A DNA stretch of 64,000 nt, from assembly GCA_003508835.1 (NCBI GenBank), contig PUFA01000066.1, positions 4,650,001-4,714,000 of the forward strand, in the 5' to 3' direction. The DNA comes from Eonycteris spelaea (Eukaryota; Chordata; Mammalia; Chiroptera; Pteropodidae). Under the pieces are notes generated by a model that was given only the letters and a program-made list of their open reading frames with translations, did not search any database and was not told the origin of the DNA. This document shows, in pieces, positions 1 to 10,879 of the stretch. Position 1 is the stretch's first letter; each line of letters begins with the position of its first letter. The position numbers were made by a program, and so were the translations under genes.

Positions 1-184
1 TGCCAGTTTTCTTGCCCATAAAGTAACTCTTCCCCCACTTTCCACACTGTATTCTTTGGAAAAAAAGTCACTCTGTATATCCCAGGCCCAAGGAGCAAGG
101 AGCTTTGCTCCACTTCCTTGAGGGTAGAGTATATTAATTATTTAGAGTTCTTCCACATGAAAGATTGGTCACTTCCTTCGCATT

Positions 185-223
<39 letters not shown>

Positions 224-232
224 ATGTATGTA
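185..232. repeat. (TG)n/(TATG)n compound microsatellite
   Basis: About 11 TG dinucleotides pass directly into about 6 TATG tetranucleotides. The tract is nearly uninterrupted and so likely polymorphic. The short frame that reads through it (alternating C and V residues) is a product of the repeat. Confidence 0.95.
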
Positions 233-2100
233 TATTTATCCATCCACTCATGTATTTATATCAAAATGGTTATTTATTTTATACTTTGGGTTATAATCCA
301 ATACAAGTTAATTTGTTTTGTTGCTTAACATATCCTAACTATGGCCATGAGGCTGGAGGGGCTACAGTCGGGTGGATTCCCTGCCCCTGACTGGGGCGGG
401 GTCTGGCAGAGTCTTTTCTCCTGAAGAGTAAACTGCCATTATGAAGGGCATGCTGGGATCATTTCACAATTGCTATTCTCTTCCCCCAGCCACAGCCAGG
501 AGAGACTCTTTCACAGTTCTTCACCATGAAAACATGTTGTTCTTCTGGTGGTTCTACCAGTTTCTGGCTCCTGAAGCTTTTTCTTAGGGGTAAAGAGATC
601 TCACCTTTGACTCTGCATTGCCTGTCTCTTCAGATTTCATGGTGGTCATTGCCATGTAAGGTCAGGGTCCAAAATTAGTTAGTTTTTAATTTGTCCAGGT
701 TTTTCTTGTGGTAGGGATGGGAATGATGATTTCCACGCTCTGTACAGATTAAAGCTGAATCTGGAAGTCAAGTTAGGTGTTTGTATTTTCTAAACATGAA
801 AATGATCATGTAAGAGAAAATGAGTTCATCAGAATGAACTTATTACACTTGTTAGCACAGGACAAAGTATCTTTTGCCATGCCACGAAAGATGGTGAACC
901 AGTAGCACTATTTTATTGCACACTGGAAAATCACAGAAACAGCAAAGGAGAGGGTCATATCTCTATGCCTATGGCTATTTCAGGAGAAAATGTGTTATCA
1001 TGTGTCCTGGCTGGGATTCCAATGTGCATGAAAGCAGGTAATGCAATTTGATGACCTTCTGTAGCACCAGAAGCCTGGAATTTGGGAAAAGACACTGGGC
1101 CAATCAGGAGGTGGTAGAAATAAATATGCTGCCGTACAGGGAGCAGATATTGTTCCTCTGAATTTGCTCTGCCTGCTGAATTAAACAGTCATAGATCTGG
1201 AATAAAACATGGACTATAGAAATTTCCTAGAAAAAAATATATTACTTTGTAGTTGGGAAATGTACAGCATTAAGTGGCGAGCTCATTTTATTATCACTGC
1301 ATGATTACTGAGGTTTCTCCTAGTTTCCAATACTTTGAAAATTATTTTCAAATTTTTTTCCACATCCACATGCCTCTTATACTAGTAGGCCCTAAATGTT
1401 TTTCTCTAAGCTTCTTCTAAGGCTCTTTAAACTGAGATATACTTATTTAAATGTGAGCCCATACCTCAAGGCTTTGATGCTCTAGTTAGATGGCTTATTA
1501 TATGTTTTCTATAGATATATTTAAACGTAAAGAACATAAAGGTGAAGTACATCCACAGATGCACTGCCTAAATATCATCCAGTATTTTAACAGTGATGCA
1601 AAACTTAGAAAGAAAAGCAGAAGATGAGTGGTAGCAGATTATTTAGTTGAGAGCAAAGGCTCAAGAGAGTGGACAAGACAGGAACTTTTAATGGGTGGGT
1701 ATAGAGACCAAAGAAAAAAACAGTACTGTCAATATGAGCTCGTTTGATTGGAGCTTCAATGTATATCTTGGGGAGAGTTGAGTTGAGGTGTCTCCAGTTG
1801 AGATGGGATCAATGTGAAGATCTCCATGCTACTCCATGTATATGGAAAAGGTCATGAAAGGGGAACTTGAGGAAACCTTTCCTTTCCTCATGATTTTCTC
1901 TGAAGCTCCTCATGCTAGGGTCTCCCGTACTAGGATAGCTGTGAAGAACCAGAGAACTTCCTCCTGTAAAACAGACAGACATGAATGGTAATTAAAAGTA
2001 TAAAGAGATTTGGGTTAAGATTCTCTGCTCCTTTTTGGTCTTTCAAAACTGGGCTCTAAGCTCAGTTTTGTTGTGAGCTCTTGGTTTTCCTGCTAGCAAA
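233..2100. other. Unique sequence, no gene seen
   Basis: No frame of useful length, splice-bounded coding pattern or confidently recognised repeat was found. Base composition is ordinary and AT-leaning. Confidence 0.5.
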
Positions 2101-2103
2101 CAC

Positions 2104-2163
2104 GAGTTACCAAGAGTCTATTTCTTTTCTGGAGAGTTACCAAGACTCTCCATTTCTTTTCTG
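2104..2163. repeat. About 30-bp imperfect direct tandem duplication
   Basis: Two adjacent copies share the core gagttaccaaga and the end tttcttttctg. They differ by a few substitutions and a short indel, which indicates a local duplication and not a spread element. Confidence 0.8.
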
Positions 2164-2300
2164 TTCAACAAATATTTATTGAGTACCTTCCATCTCTTAG
2201 GTTTTGTAATAGATGCCAATTATACTACGGTGAAAAAGACAGACGTTGTAGTTCATACTATTTTGGAAGTTATAGTAAGAAAGACATGATAAATAATATT
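2162..2300 (-). mobile_element. LINE2 3' end fragment
   Basis: The plus strand begins ttcaacaaatatttattgag and continues with a diverged version of the reverse complement of the L2 3' end ('gatgccaa...tacggtgaaaaagacagac'). It is an ancient 5'-truncated copy. Confidence 0.65.
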
Positions 2301-3136
2301 TTCTCTTCTAAGATGACAGGCTGAGGACATGCTTCATATCCAATATTTCTGCATTAGACCCATAGAAATGGTAGGGAAAAAATATTTTTTAGAGGAATGA
2401 AATATGTAGTCTCATATAAAGATAAGAAATCGTTTGCTCTTCAGACTGGATATCCATCATGGGTGCTCTAGGCTCAGAGGTGGAAAAGGCAGAAGTGAGA
2501 GAAAGCCCATGCTTAGTCGACGAGGCAGTTCCCTGGAGTGCCGGGATGCGATGGCTGACCACTGCAGCCCTTCCTCTAAACCAGGCACAGCCAGGGGACT
2601 GTCTGCCTGCCTGTCAAAAGGACCCCCCCCCCACACACACTGTTTATCAGAGTTAAAGGGCCTTTCTCAGTGGGTGGCACCAGCAAATGAAGAATCTCAG
2701 CTACAAAGAGAGAACAATCAACAATCACTTGAGGAATGCCGAAACTCTAAAGGAAAGGCAAGCACGACTTGTACCTGGGGGGGGGGTGTGTGGTGGGGGG
2801 AGTATATCAAAGAATAACTGTTGTAAAATAACCTTGGTAAAGAAAATGAGGGAAGGTGGGGAAGAGTTCTAGGTAGAAGGACTGGCCAACGCCAAGGCTC
2901 AGACACAAGAGGGAATGTGACTCCTTGGCGGCGCTGAATGCCCTGTGTATTTGGAGTAGGAAACATGAGGAGGAGGGAGTTGAGAGGTGACCTCGGCATG
3001 GTCGGGAGAGGCTCATTTGTAGATCTTTCAAATATGTTTAAAATTTGGACTTATCCTGGGACAACTGTATGTAATTTAAGGACTTTAATCAAGGAAATGA
3101 GAATGCCCTTGATTGACCTGTGCCCAATGATCATGT
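2301..3136. other. Unclassified interval with C10 and G10 runs
   Basis: Several overlapping short frames lie here, the largest 127 codons at 2434-2817. They cross a C10 run (2623-2632) followed by a CA stretch and a G10 run (2777-2786), which is not typical of coding sequence. No known protein or repeat was recognised. Confidence 0.4.
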
Positions 3137-3346
3137 GTTAGCAAATGTTTTCTGTGAAGGACCAGACGGAAAATATTTTAGGCTTTTTAAATTATAAATT
3201 CTCTGCACAACTATTAAATTCTGCCATCATGGGATGAAAGCAGCTGCGAACAATACATAAATGAGTGTGAATATGTTCCCCAAAAGCTTTATTTATTAAA
3301 ACAGGTAGTGGGCCCGATTTGGCCAGTGGGCCACAGTTTGTTAATC
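3137..3346 (+). mobile_element. hAT-Charlie nonautonomous element (MER58-like)
   Basis: The sequence runs from 'gcaaatgttttctgtgaagg' through 'attttaggctttt' and 'cttttatttattaaaacagg' to 'ggccacagtttgttaat'. This is the order of the common ~220-bp mammalian MITE whose ends read as gtcggcaaac inverted repeats. The family name is from memory. Four related plus-sense or minus-sense copies occur elsewhere in the window. Confidence 0.85.
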
Positions 3347-4165
3347 CCCAATACAGAAGCAGTAAAACCAGAAAGAAAAGAAAAGTGAATAAACTTCTTA
3401 ACTCAGTTGCTTTAAGTTATTTAACTGATGATACAGAAAGCTTTTTTTTTTTCCAAATTCTTTATCTTTTTTACTGAATCTGAAATGACTTGCATCAAAA
3501 GGTTGGAATTGTGACTTTGTTTTTTAATTTCTCTTATGGTGACAGGTTTAAAATCGGGGGGGGAAATCTTGCACTCTATATCTTAGCCTTATTCCCTCCT
3601 GTCACGCAAGTAACATCTCTCTCACTGCTGCCAAAATGGCTACTTCTGCTACTGGCTCAGACCAATTATTTCCTAAATGGTTTGTTGTTACCTACACTTC
3701 AAATGCACAGCTTTGGGGGTGGGGGTGCTGGCACTCATTGTGCTCCACACATCCGTTATTCGTTATTCAAGCAACACATCAGTCTGCTCAATTAAAGAGT
3801 CCATGACTACAAAGCAGCTGTATATTATCTGTGTATTACTGCTCTGCCACAGACCTATTTAAATATCTGACGTTCAGAGTCCTTTTCTGCTTAGCTACGT
3901 ACTTTACCCCAGTTTAAAATTAAATTGCAAAAAAGCATCAACAATATTCTGAAAGTAAATCTTTCCATACCCACTCATATCACTACTTCATAGAAAATGT
4001 TTTGAAATAACTTCTCCCTTTCTTGAGTTTTATTTTTAAATTACCAAGGAGACCATTGAGTGTTAGGATGAGAGTCAGATCTGAGGAGCGCTGGCACAGT
4101 TAGTTTTAAGACTGCCTTTTAAAACTCTCCTGGTTTCTCCCAATTTGGGGAGAAGAAGTAAAATG
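3347..4165. other. Unique sequence, no gene seen
   Basis: No recognised repeat or gene. It contains a G8 run at 3556-3563 and a T-rich patch near 3442-3452. Confidence 0.45.
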
Positions 4166-4167
4166 GT

Positions 4168-4325
4168 TACAAAAATAGTAATAATAATAATAGTTAACAC
4201 TTACTGAATGTGTAGTCAAAACTCTTCTAAAAATATTACATTTAATTCTCACAACAAATCTATTAGGAAGTTACTATTTTTCACCTAGGAAAAATGAGGA
4301 ATTGGCAAAGCCAGGCCTCGGTCCC
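4168..4325 (-). mobile_element. MIR SINE fragment
   Basis: Reads on the plus strand as taataatagttaacacttac, then 'attctcacaacaaatct', then 'aaaaatgaggaattg'. This is the order expected of a reversed MIR 3' half (tRNA-derived ancient SINE). Confidence 0.75.
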
Positions 4326-4504
4326 TGGGTGGGGGGCTCGGGAACTCACGCTGTGCTCTGCTGACAATATCACCCCATTCTGTCACCTCACACTGTCCTA
4401 ATATCTGGCTCACCCACCAGGAAACCTTGATTATTGATCACATGGTTAGATATTAATTATAAAAGTGATACTTGGTTTCCGTATCAGACCTTTTGGCGTC
4501 ACAC

Positions 4505-4668
4505 ACATTGTCACATTCAACCAGATGAGGCAGGTTAAAATAGAAGTAAAGAGAAACGAGAAAGGAAAACCGTAGTTTTAAAGATGAGAGAACAAGTGTT
4601 CCTAGCCTCGCAGGTTGAGTCGAGCAGAGCCGGGACCTCAGTCCCGGCTTTTTAACGCCCGGTGGAAT
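4505..4668 (-). mobile_element. MIR SINE
   Basis: The plus strand has 'aaagatgagagaacaagtg' followed by 'gagcagagccgggacctcag', matching the reversed MIR core and its tRNA-like head. The region is not covered by any long frame with known homology. Confidence 0.65.
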
Positions 4669-4995
4669 GCAGTTCCTGGGTACGCCTGCTCCTAACAGAG
4701 GCTTCCCCAGGAGTTCCCTTCCCCAGGAGATCTGATGCTTCCCTGTCATTAAAACACGAATGATTTCGGAAAGCCCTTGGCAGCAAAGTCTAAAGGTGGC
4801 CTGAGCCCCGGGCAGGTATTTGGGGCTGTGGAAACTTTCTACACTCCAGATCACAAGGCCTGCTTGTGTGAAGAGGTGATCTCGGTTTGGGAACCAATAT
4901 AATGTGCTGTCTGGATATTCTGAATGAATATCTGGAAGTACTTTTATATATTGACTTTATGTATTAAATCTCTCGACAGGCAGGTATATAGGTCT

Positions 4996-5036
4996 CTATC
5001 TATCTATCTATCTACCTATCTATCTATCTATGTATC
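4996..5036. repeat. (TATC)n microsatellite
   Basis: About ten TATC units with one CTAC interruption and a final TATG. Confidence 0.95.
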
Positions 5037-5039
5037 TCA

Positions 5040-5559
5040 ATTATGCCTAAGATCTCTTTCTGGAACCCTTAAAAGATTATGCCATGACACAAAGAGGGAT
5101 AGACAAGTTAAAACCATCTATATATAAACATCATATTATATTAAATGTATTATATTAGTTAAAACTGTGCTATTTATGTCATAGTCCTGTTGCAATCATC
5201 TCACAGAATAGACAAAACTGCCACCCAAGATTTGATTCGCAAATCGAGACTGATGATGCCACACGTGAGGGGATGTGGAAAGGTTTATAGTTCACATAAT
5301 GAGGCTTTCTGGGAGGACGTCACAGATGCCAAGCAGGTCTTAAATGTCTTAAGAGAGCAGAGAGGGTCAGCTGGCTTAAGATTTTGTGGTGGCTGAGGGG
5401 TAGAATTGGGTTGCCTCTCACGGACTGGGCTTGCATGGTTTGAACTTCCTGCCAAAATTTCTTATTACCATGCTCAGGTGTGGGACAAGGAAGGAGGGGG
5501 AATTGTGGGACCTGAAAATCATTAATGGTCAAGCATCAAAAGTGGAGTCAGATTCTGTA
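5040..5559. other. Unique sequence, no gene seen
   Basis: Only short frames of 68-70 codons, on both strands. Nothing recognised. Confidence 0.4.
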
Positions 5560-5762
5560 TGATAAACCCCCTTCTATACCCTATTTATTTCTCTTATATC
5601 ACCACTAGTCAGGATTGGTTGTTATACCTTTGTTTCAGTTACTTACTGTCTCCACTCAACTGTGAACTGCATGGGGCCATTATTTATCAGTTTTGTTCAT
5701 TAGTGGATACCCAGAACTGATCATAACACCTGACACACAATAGATGATCAAAATAGTCATTG
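5560..5762 (+). mobile_element. LINE2 3' end, left part
   Basis: Contains 'tactgtctccactcaactg', 'gggccattatttatc', 'ggatacccagaactgatc' and 'acacctgacacacaatag', the normal L2 3' terminal order. The copy is interrupted at 5763 by an L1, and its last bases resume at 6761 (tctaaatgaa). Confidence 0.8.
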
Positions 5763-6747
5763 GAGACCAACAGGTACATGGAAAGGTATTTAATATCACC
5801 AATCATTAGGGGCATGCCAATCAAAACCACAATGAAATATCACTTCATACCTGTTAAACTGAGTATCATCCAAAAGATAAGAGATGACAAATGTTTGTGA
5901 GGGTGAGAGAAGAGGAAACCCTTGTGCACTGTTGGTGGGAATGCAAATTGTTGCAGCGTCTGTGGAAAACAATATGGAGGCTTCTCAAAGAATTGAAAAT
6001 AGAACTACCATATGATCCAAACCAGCAATCTATCTCACTTCTAGGTATATATCCAAAAGAAATGAAAACAGAATATTTAAGAGATATATATACTGCCATG
6101 TTCATGCTCATTACAGCATTGTTCACAATAGCCAAGATATGGAAATAACTTAAGTGTCTAACAATGGATGAATGAATAAAGAAGACATAGAACATATATA
6201 TAATTGAATATTATTCAACGATGAGAAAGAAGGAAATCCTGCCATTTGTGACAAGACGGATGGATGCAATTCGAAGGCATTATGCTGAGTGAGATAAGTC
6301 AAACAGAGGAGAAATGCGGCATGGTGTAACGTACATGTGGAATCTTAAAAAACAATTCAAACTCATAGAAACAGACAATAGAGACGTGGTTGTCAGGAGC
6401 TAGACATGGGGGTGGAGGAATAGAAGCTGGTAAAAGAGTACAAACTTTCAGCTTTAAGATGAATAGGTTCTGAGGCTCTAATGTAAAACATGGCGGCTAT
6501 AGTTAACACTATATAGATGACTCTCTCTTGTATAATTGATGTTTCCTAGGAGAGCAAAACCTAAATATTCTCATCAAAATAAAAAGTAGGTTATGGATGT
6601 GCTAATTAACTAGATGGGGTAACCTTTCACAATGTATATGCACATCACGTCACCACGATGGACACTGTAAGTACTTTACAACTTTATGTCAATTATACCT
6701 CATTAACTCTGAAATTAAAACAACAAAAGCAAACAAAGACAAAAACA
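5763..6747 (+). mobile_element. 5'-truncated L1: end of ORF2, 3' UTR and A-rich tail
   Basis: The first part encodes the decayed ORF2 C-terminus; a frame at 5891-6148 carries [25 protein letters not shown] and LLGIYPKE. After it come the 3' UTR (gggtggaggaatagaagctg, 'ttcagctttaagatgaatag'), the terminal 'gtcaattatacctcatta' and an A-rich tail. The insertion is bounded by a 13-bp direct repeat with one mismatch (5750-5762 aaaatagtcattg; 6748-6760 aaaatagccattg). This is a hallmark of target-primed reverse transcription. The 3' UTR resembles laurasiatherian L1s of the L1MA age class. Stops in the frame and 5' truncation mean it is not active. Confidence 0.93.
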
Positions 6748-6774
6748 AAAATAGCCATTGTCTAAATGAAGTTA

Positions 6775-7990
6775 TAGGTGGCTCAGTGCTAGATGGCAGG
6801 TGTAGAGCAGCGTCAGGTCCACTGAGGTCCCACGTTTTTTTTTTAACTGTCAGGTGAAGTACTTTAGCCATAGTTACATGGCTAGAAGGCGGAGGAAAAG
6901 ATAAATAAGCAAACAGATTGCAGTAAGGCATGACAAGCACTACAAAAACATACATGTTCTCTGATCATGGGGCCATAGGCGACTGTCCACCTTACCCCAG
7001 GCACCGCGGTCCTGCATAGAAAGGCGCTCAGACCTGTGATTCATGCATGATGTAGACTTGAGTGAGTGGACTGCAGAGCTGAGTCCAGTCTATACTGGCC
7101 CTCCACCCTGGGAGCACAGATCAGAAAAGAAAAAAAATTCAGGCTCCTTAGGGGCCTCCCAGGAATTTCTGAAACTTTGCAAGCGTTCTCCACTTTTCCC
7201 CTACCACTTCACACCACCTCTTATCAGACACTTACTGCAAATAGTAGGTGTGAAACAGTAAAGCAAACCAGAAAAAAAAGGGCGGGGGGGGGGAGGGAAA
7301 TGCTGACAAAATCAAATTTTTATGCCAAATTCTAGTTTTTAAGAGTGACTCTTGTTATTTCTCACTCCCCATTTCAAATCTTCCTTTGAACCTTCCCCTC
7401 ACTGCAGCTTTCCTTCAGCTGGTGTCTCTGGATTGCTAGTTCCACATACGTTCTCTGAAGGCTTGGAGTCATTCCTCAAGTAAGTTCGAGGAACTGCTAT
7501 GTATTCTAGCTCTCCCTGGGAGAGCCACAATGTCCACAGCATATTTATTCCTCGCTCTGGGATTCTCTGCATTTTCCAAATCTTCCCAGCTGCTGAGCAT
7601 GTTCATAGAACACTTTGTAAGTTCCCAGGGAACTGCTGTTTGCAGAACATGCTCTGGGACATGTTGGAGTGAAAGATAGAGTCTGAGCCGATGAAGATCA
7701 GCCTTAGATGATTTACTTTTCTGGAATCTTCCAGCTTCTCCAAGCTCATCATGACTTTCTTTCCCTTTTTTTCATCTCTGTCCTTTGGCAGTGAGCTGCT
7801 TATAGATTTTAAGTAACAAGGTTCTCTCTTATGTATCTAAGGCTTGCTCATGGCTGCCGCCTCTGCTTTGTAGTCATAGAACCTTGGCTGTGTCTAGGAT
7901 GGTTAGCCTCAGTTGGCTTGTATGTTAAGTGGAGGATTTGGCAAATAAATGATCTTTAAGATCCCCTCACACTACATCTTATCTTATGAT
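6775..7990. other. Unique sequence, no gene seen
   Basis: Holds a G10 run at 7284-7293 in an A/G-rich stretch and a T-run near 6836-6844. Frames are at most 89 codons. No repeat recognised. Confidence 0.4.
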
Positions 7991-7994
7991 TTCT

Positions 7995-8165
7995 TTCTCC
8001 CCCACAGTCCTTGGATGTGTTACTTCCTTTCTCTAAGACTCACTTTCTTTATCTTCTTAGTCAGGGGAATAACAGAACATATGTCATATGATTCTAAGAA
8101 GATTAGATGGAATGAGGAAGGTGAAGGCTTACTATTATGGTGTAATCAGTAGGACTCAATAAAAA
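7995..8165 (+). mobile_element. MIR SINE
   Basis: Reads ttggatgtgttacttccttt, 'tctaagactcactttcttt', 'gattagatggaatgagg' and 'agtaggactcaataaa', in MIR order from core to 3' end. Confidence 0.75.
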
Positions 8166-8169
8166 TTAA

Positions 8170-8640
8170 TAATAAGATCAAACTACCACTTATAAGAAAA
8201 TTATTCCAACATTACCTAGGGTTGGTCTTGCTTGAGATTGATACATCCTGTGTGCTCTCTGGCTTTGAAAGCCTTTTACTGATGTAAAAATAACTCTTAA
8301 AATGTTCTTAACAGTGTAGTTCAAAGAATGTTTAATGTGCTCTTGAGGCCAAATAAAGGGAAGCTCAATTGCTATAAACTTAATTTTTAAACACCCTAAA
8401 TAAATATGTGTTTTCCCTAATGGCAGAGAGTCAACTCTCATCAGAATCTTGAAGGGCAGAATGTGAAAGGACATTGATTATGGTTTCCCAGGAAACTAGG
8501 TAGAGGAGCCTGAAGACCTACTAAAATGATATGACTTTGAAAATAACTTTTGTATATAAGAGACTTTAACTTTACAATGTCGTTTTCCTCCATGATTTTA
8601 TTTGGTGCTCAAAGAGACAGGTGAAGGAGACAGAATCGTA
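8170..8640. other. Unclassified interval
   Basis: AT-rich, with no gene or confidently named repeat. Confidence 0.4.
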
Positions 8641-9175
8641 TTATCATTACCTTTGGATGTGCCTCAGCTCAGCATGTCCAAAGCCAAACCAGCCATCTGT
8701 CAGTTGCAGACTGGACCCTCTCCCTGCCTTGGTGTATGACCCCACTTCCCAACCAGTTGCCCAGACCACAAGCCCGGAGTTATCCTCCTCTGCTCGTTCT
8801 TCTCTACTCTTCACTTTCACCCATCTTCAAGGCCCTTTGAGTCAATTTCTAAAAATGACTGCCAGCCAGACTCCTAACTTTCTTCCTGAAACCTCCTTTT
8901 GCACCTACCCCCCACCAGTCAATGGTAATTCCATCCTTCAAGCTGCTTTGATCCCAAACATCGAAATCAACCCTGATTCCTTTCCCTCATTCTCAATATC
9001 CGGTCCATCATCAAATCCTGCTAACTCTTCATCTTCAAAATCTGTACAGAATGTAACTACTGACCTACACCTTCACCACTCCCAAATGGGTCCAAAGCAC
9101 CATTTCTCAAGCCTGATATTTCCCTTCAGCAAGTGTTTAGCTGGTCTTCTGGTTATTGTTCTTATCTTCCTATAG
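8641..9175 (+). mobile_element. LINE2 ORF2 fragment (left part)
   Basis: A 184-codon frame (8621-9175) is rich in S, P and T and contains 'NGNSILQAALIPNIEIN', a decayed L2 reverse-transcriptase C-terminal region ('...tgtccaaagccaaacc', 'aatggtaattccatcc', 'gtcaatttctaaaaatgac'). It is a fossil frame, not a host gene. A MER20 element separates it from its downstream part. Confidence 0.85.
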
Positions 9176-9345
9176 AGCAAACTTTTTCAAATTTGGCATT
9201 ATTGACATTTGGATACAGATAATTCTTTGGTGTTAAGGGCTGTCCTGGATATTTAAGGTATTTAGCAGTAACCCTGGCCTCTACCTACTAGATGCTAGTA
9301 CCATCCCCTCACCCCCATCACTTGTGACACTGAAAACCTGATAGT
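9176..9345 (-). mobile_element. MER20 (hAT-Charlie MITE)
   Basis: The plus strand reads 'aatttggcattattgacatt', then 'gataattctttggtgtt', 'gctgtcctggatatt', 'tttagcagtaaccctggcct' and 'ctactagatgctagtacc', the reverse complement order of MER20. Its distal terminal repeat is missing or very diverged. Confidence 0.88.
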
Positions 9346-9399
9346 AAATTCCCTATGCCTTAGAGGAAGGCACCACAATCAACTCCCTAATCCATTATC

Positions 9400-9560
9400 T
9401 ACTTTTTCTGCCTTGATTATTTTTCTTCATACACACTGGCATGCTGGCCTTTGTCCTACCTCCAAAGCTTTGCACTTGCTCTTTCCTCCACCAGGAGAAA
9501 TCTTCCCTAAATATCCACTTGGTTTGCTCCTTCATCTCCTTAAGGTGGTACCTCCATGTA
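9400..9560 (+). mobile_element. LINE2 fragment (right part of the 8641 copy)
   Basis: Contains 'aaagctttgcacttgctctt', 'atatccacttggtttgctcc' and 'cttcatctccttaaggtgg', which follow downstream of the 8641-9175 part in an L2. The MER20 therefore inserted into, or replaced part of, one L2. Confidence 0.8.
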
Positions 9561-9634
9561 GTCATATGATATTATACAGTGCACCCAGCAAGATTATGCT
9601 TTAAAATAACATTCGGTCACTGGGGTGTATGTTC

Positions 9635-9905
9635 CCAAAATATCGTTAAATAACAAAGAATGACTTGGGGAAAAAATGCACATTATGACTCCCATTTTGC
9701 TAAGGGGAGAACCAAGTACATATTTGTACCCATATTACTACTAATAAATACAGAAAGTACGCCGGAAGGGCAGATAGACCCATGTTAACTGTGTTTATCT
9801 CTGTGCAGTAGCCGTATAACCAATTTGTTTACCGAGTACTTTTCTGTATTGTCCAAATTTCTATTGTAAAGATATTTTATTTCATAATCAAAGAAAAATA
9901 GTGAA
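9635..9905 (+). mobile_element. Ancient L1 3' UTR fragment (L1M/HAL1-type)
   Basis: Contains 'gttaactgtgtttatctctg' followed by 'cttttctgtattgtccaaat', 'attgtaaagatattttattt' and 'cataatcaaagaaaaata', the terminal order of old mammalian L1 3' UTRs with a remnant A-rich end. Confidence 0.8.
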
Positions 9906-10114
9906 CACTTTTTAAAAAAGAGAACAGCATCATAACCCTAAATGTCTCCAAGATCCAAAGACCAGTTGGGAAAATGTGGAGATGTGGAACATGGGGAACT
10001 TCAGTGTACCCGACCTTTAACTACTGCTAATGAAGACCAAGGGCATGCATTTAGAGGCTTTAAGTGAGACAGAGAGCGAGAAGAAACTGAATTAAGTGAC
10101 CTAGAATGTTTACA

Positions 10115-10232
10115 TTTATGGGGACCTTGGCAATCATGGAATATGACATCCTCTTCTTTAATAAGGCAGGAGCTCCAGAGAAATCAACTAACCCAAAGTC
10201 ACACAATTAAATAGTCGTAGAGATGGGAATGC
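10115..10232 (-). mobile_element. MIR SINE fragment
   Basis: The plus strand has 'aactaacccaaagtcacaca', the reversed MIR core, followed by a weak match to the head. Confidence 0.6.
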
Positions 10233-10234
10233 TC

Positions 10235-10377
10235 AATTATTTTTTCATCAAACATTTATTAAGTTTCCACTATGTGCTGGGTGCTAGGGGTGCAATGGTG
10301 AGAGATAAAATGCAGTCCTTGCTCTTGAGAGCAATTGGGAAGAAGCACAAATGCACATCCAAATACTATAGAAATGA
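10235..10377 (-). mobile_element. LINE2 3' end fragment
   Basis: Starts 'catcaaacatttattaag', then 'actatgtgctgggtgctagg' and 'gcagtccttgctcttgagag', the reverse complement of an L2 3' terminus. Similar L2-like sequence (gggacagagaaagcctagga and on) resumes after the hAT element, at about 10755-10870. Confidence 0.8.
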
Positions 10378-10670
10378 GCCACCTAGTATAGAAGTCACTC
10401 ACCACATGTGGCCACGGAGCACTTGAAATGTGACTGGTGAATGAGGTGCTTTAAGTCTGAAACACACACTGGATTTACATAAAGGATGTATAGTATCCCA
10501 TCAATATTTTTATATTGATTGCATACCAAAATGGCATTAGTTTGGACATATTCGGTTAGATAAAATATATTAATTTTGCCTGTTTCTTTTTACCTTTTTT
10601 TAAACATGGCTACTAAAATAATTCAAATTATATATGTGGCTTACATTCTGGCACTTTCAGACAGCACTGC
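10378..10670 (-). mobile_element. hAT-Charlie MITE (MER33-like)
   Basis: Begins near 'cactcaccacatgtggcc', 'agcacttgaaatgtgactgg', then an AT-rich middle, and ends 'acatggctactaaaataa', 'atatatgtggcttacattct', 'cagacagcactgc'. This is the order of the ~320-bp mammalian MITE with cagcgctgtcc ends. It lies between two L2-like segments. The orientation label is arbitrary because the ends are inverted repeats. Confidence 0.82.
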
Positions 10671-10689
10671 ATATGCATTTTGATGAATA

Positions 10690-10875
10690 CTTGACAGGCC
10701 CTTAGAAATGAGAATAGAGGACTAGGAGGTTCAAAGTTCCTTTCTCAGTCTTGGGGACAGAGAAAGCCTAGGAAAGGAAGTGACATATAAACTGTGACCT
10801 GAATAGTAAGTGAAATTTAGGCTAGGAGCAGGGTGGGAGAGGGTGGAGAATGAAATCAAAGGCAAACCAAATGTT
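10690..10875 (-). mobile_element. LINE2-like fragment (possible continuation)
   Basis: 'ggaagtgacatataaactg' and 'gacctgaatagtaagtg' fit the reversed L2 interior. The match is weak, and continuity with 10235-10377 across the hAT element is inferred. Confidence 0.5.
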
Positions 10876-10879
10876 TAGT

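Noticed and set aside
2434..2817. 127-codon frame near C10/G10 runs
   Set aside because: Homopolymers and CA repeats create the frame; two other frames overlap it and no homology is seen.
5891..6148. 85-codon frame as a host gene
   Set aside because: It is the L1 ORF2 C-terminus ([18 protein letters not shown]), within a 5'-truncated L1.
8621..9175. 184-codon frame as a protein-coding gene
   Set aside because: The translated sequence is decayed L2 reverse-transcriptase region and is interrupted by MER20.
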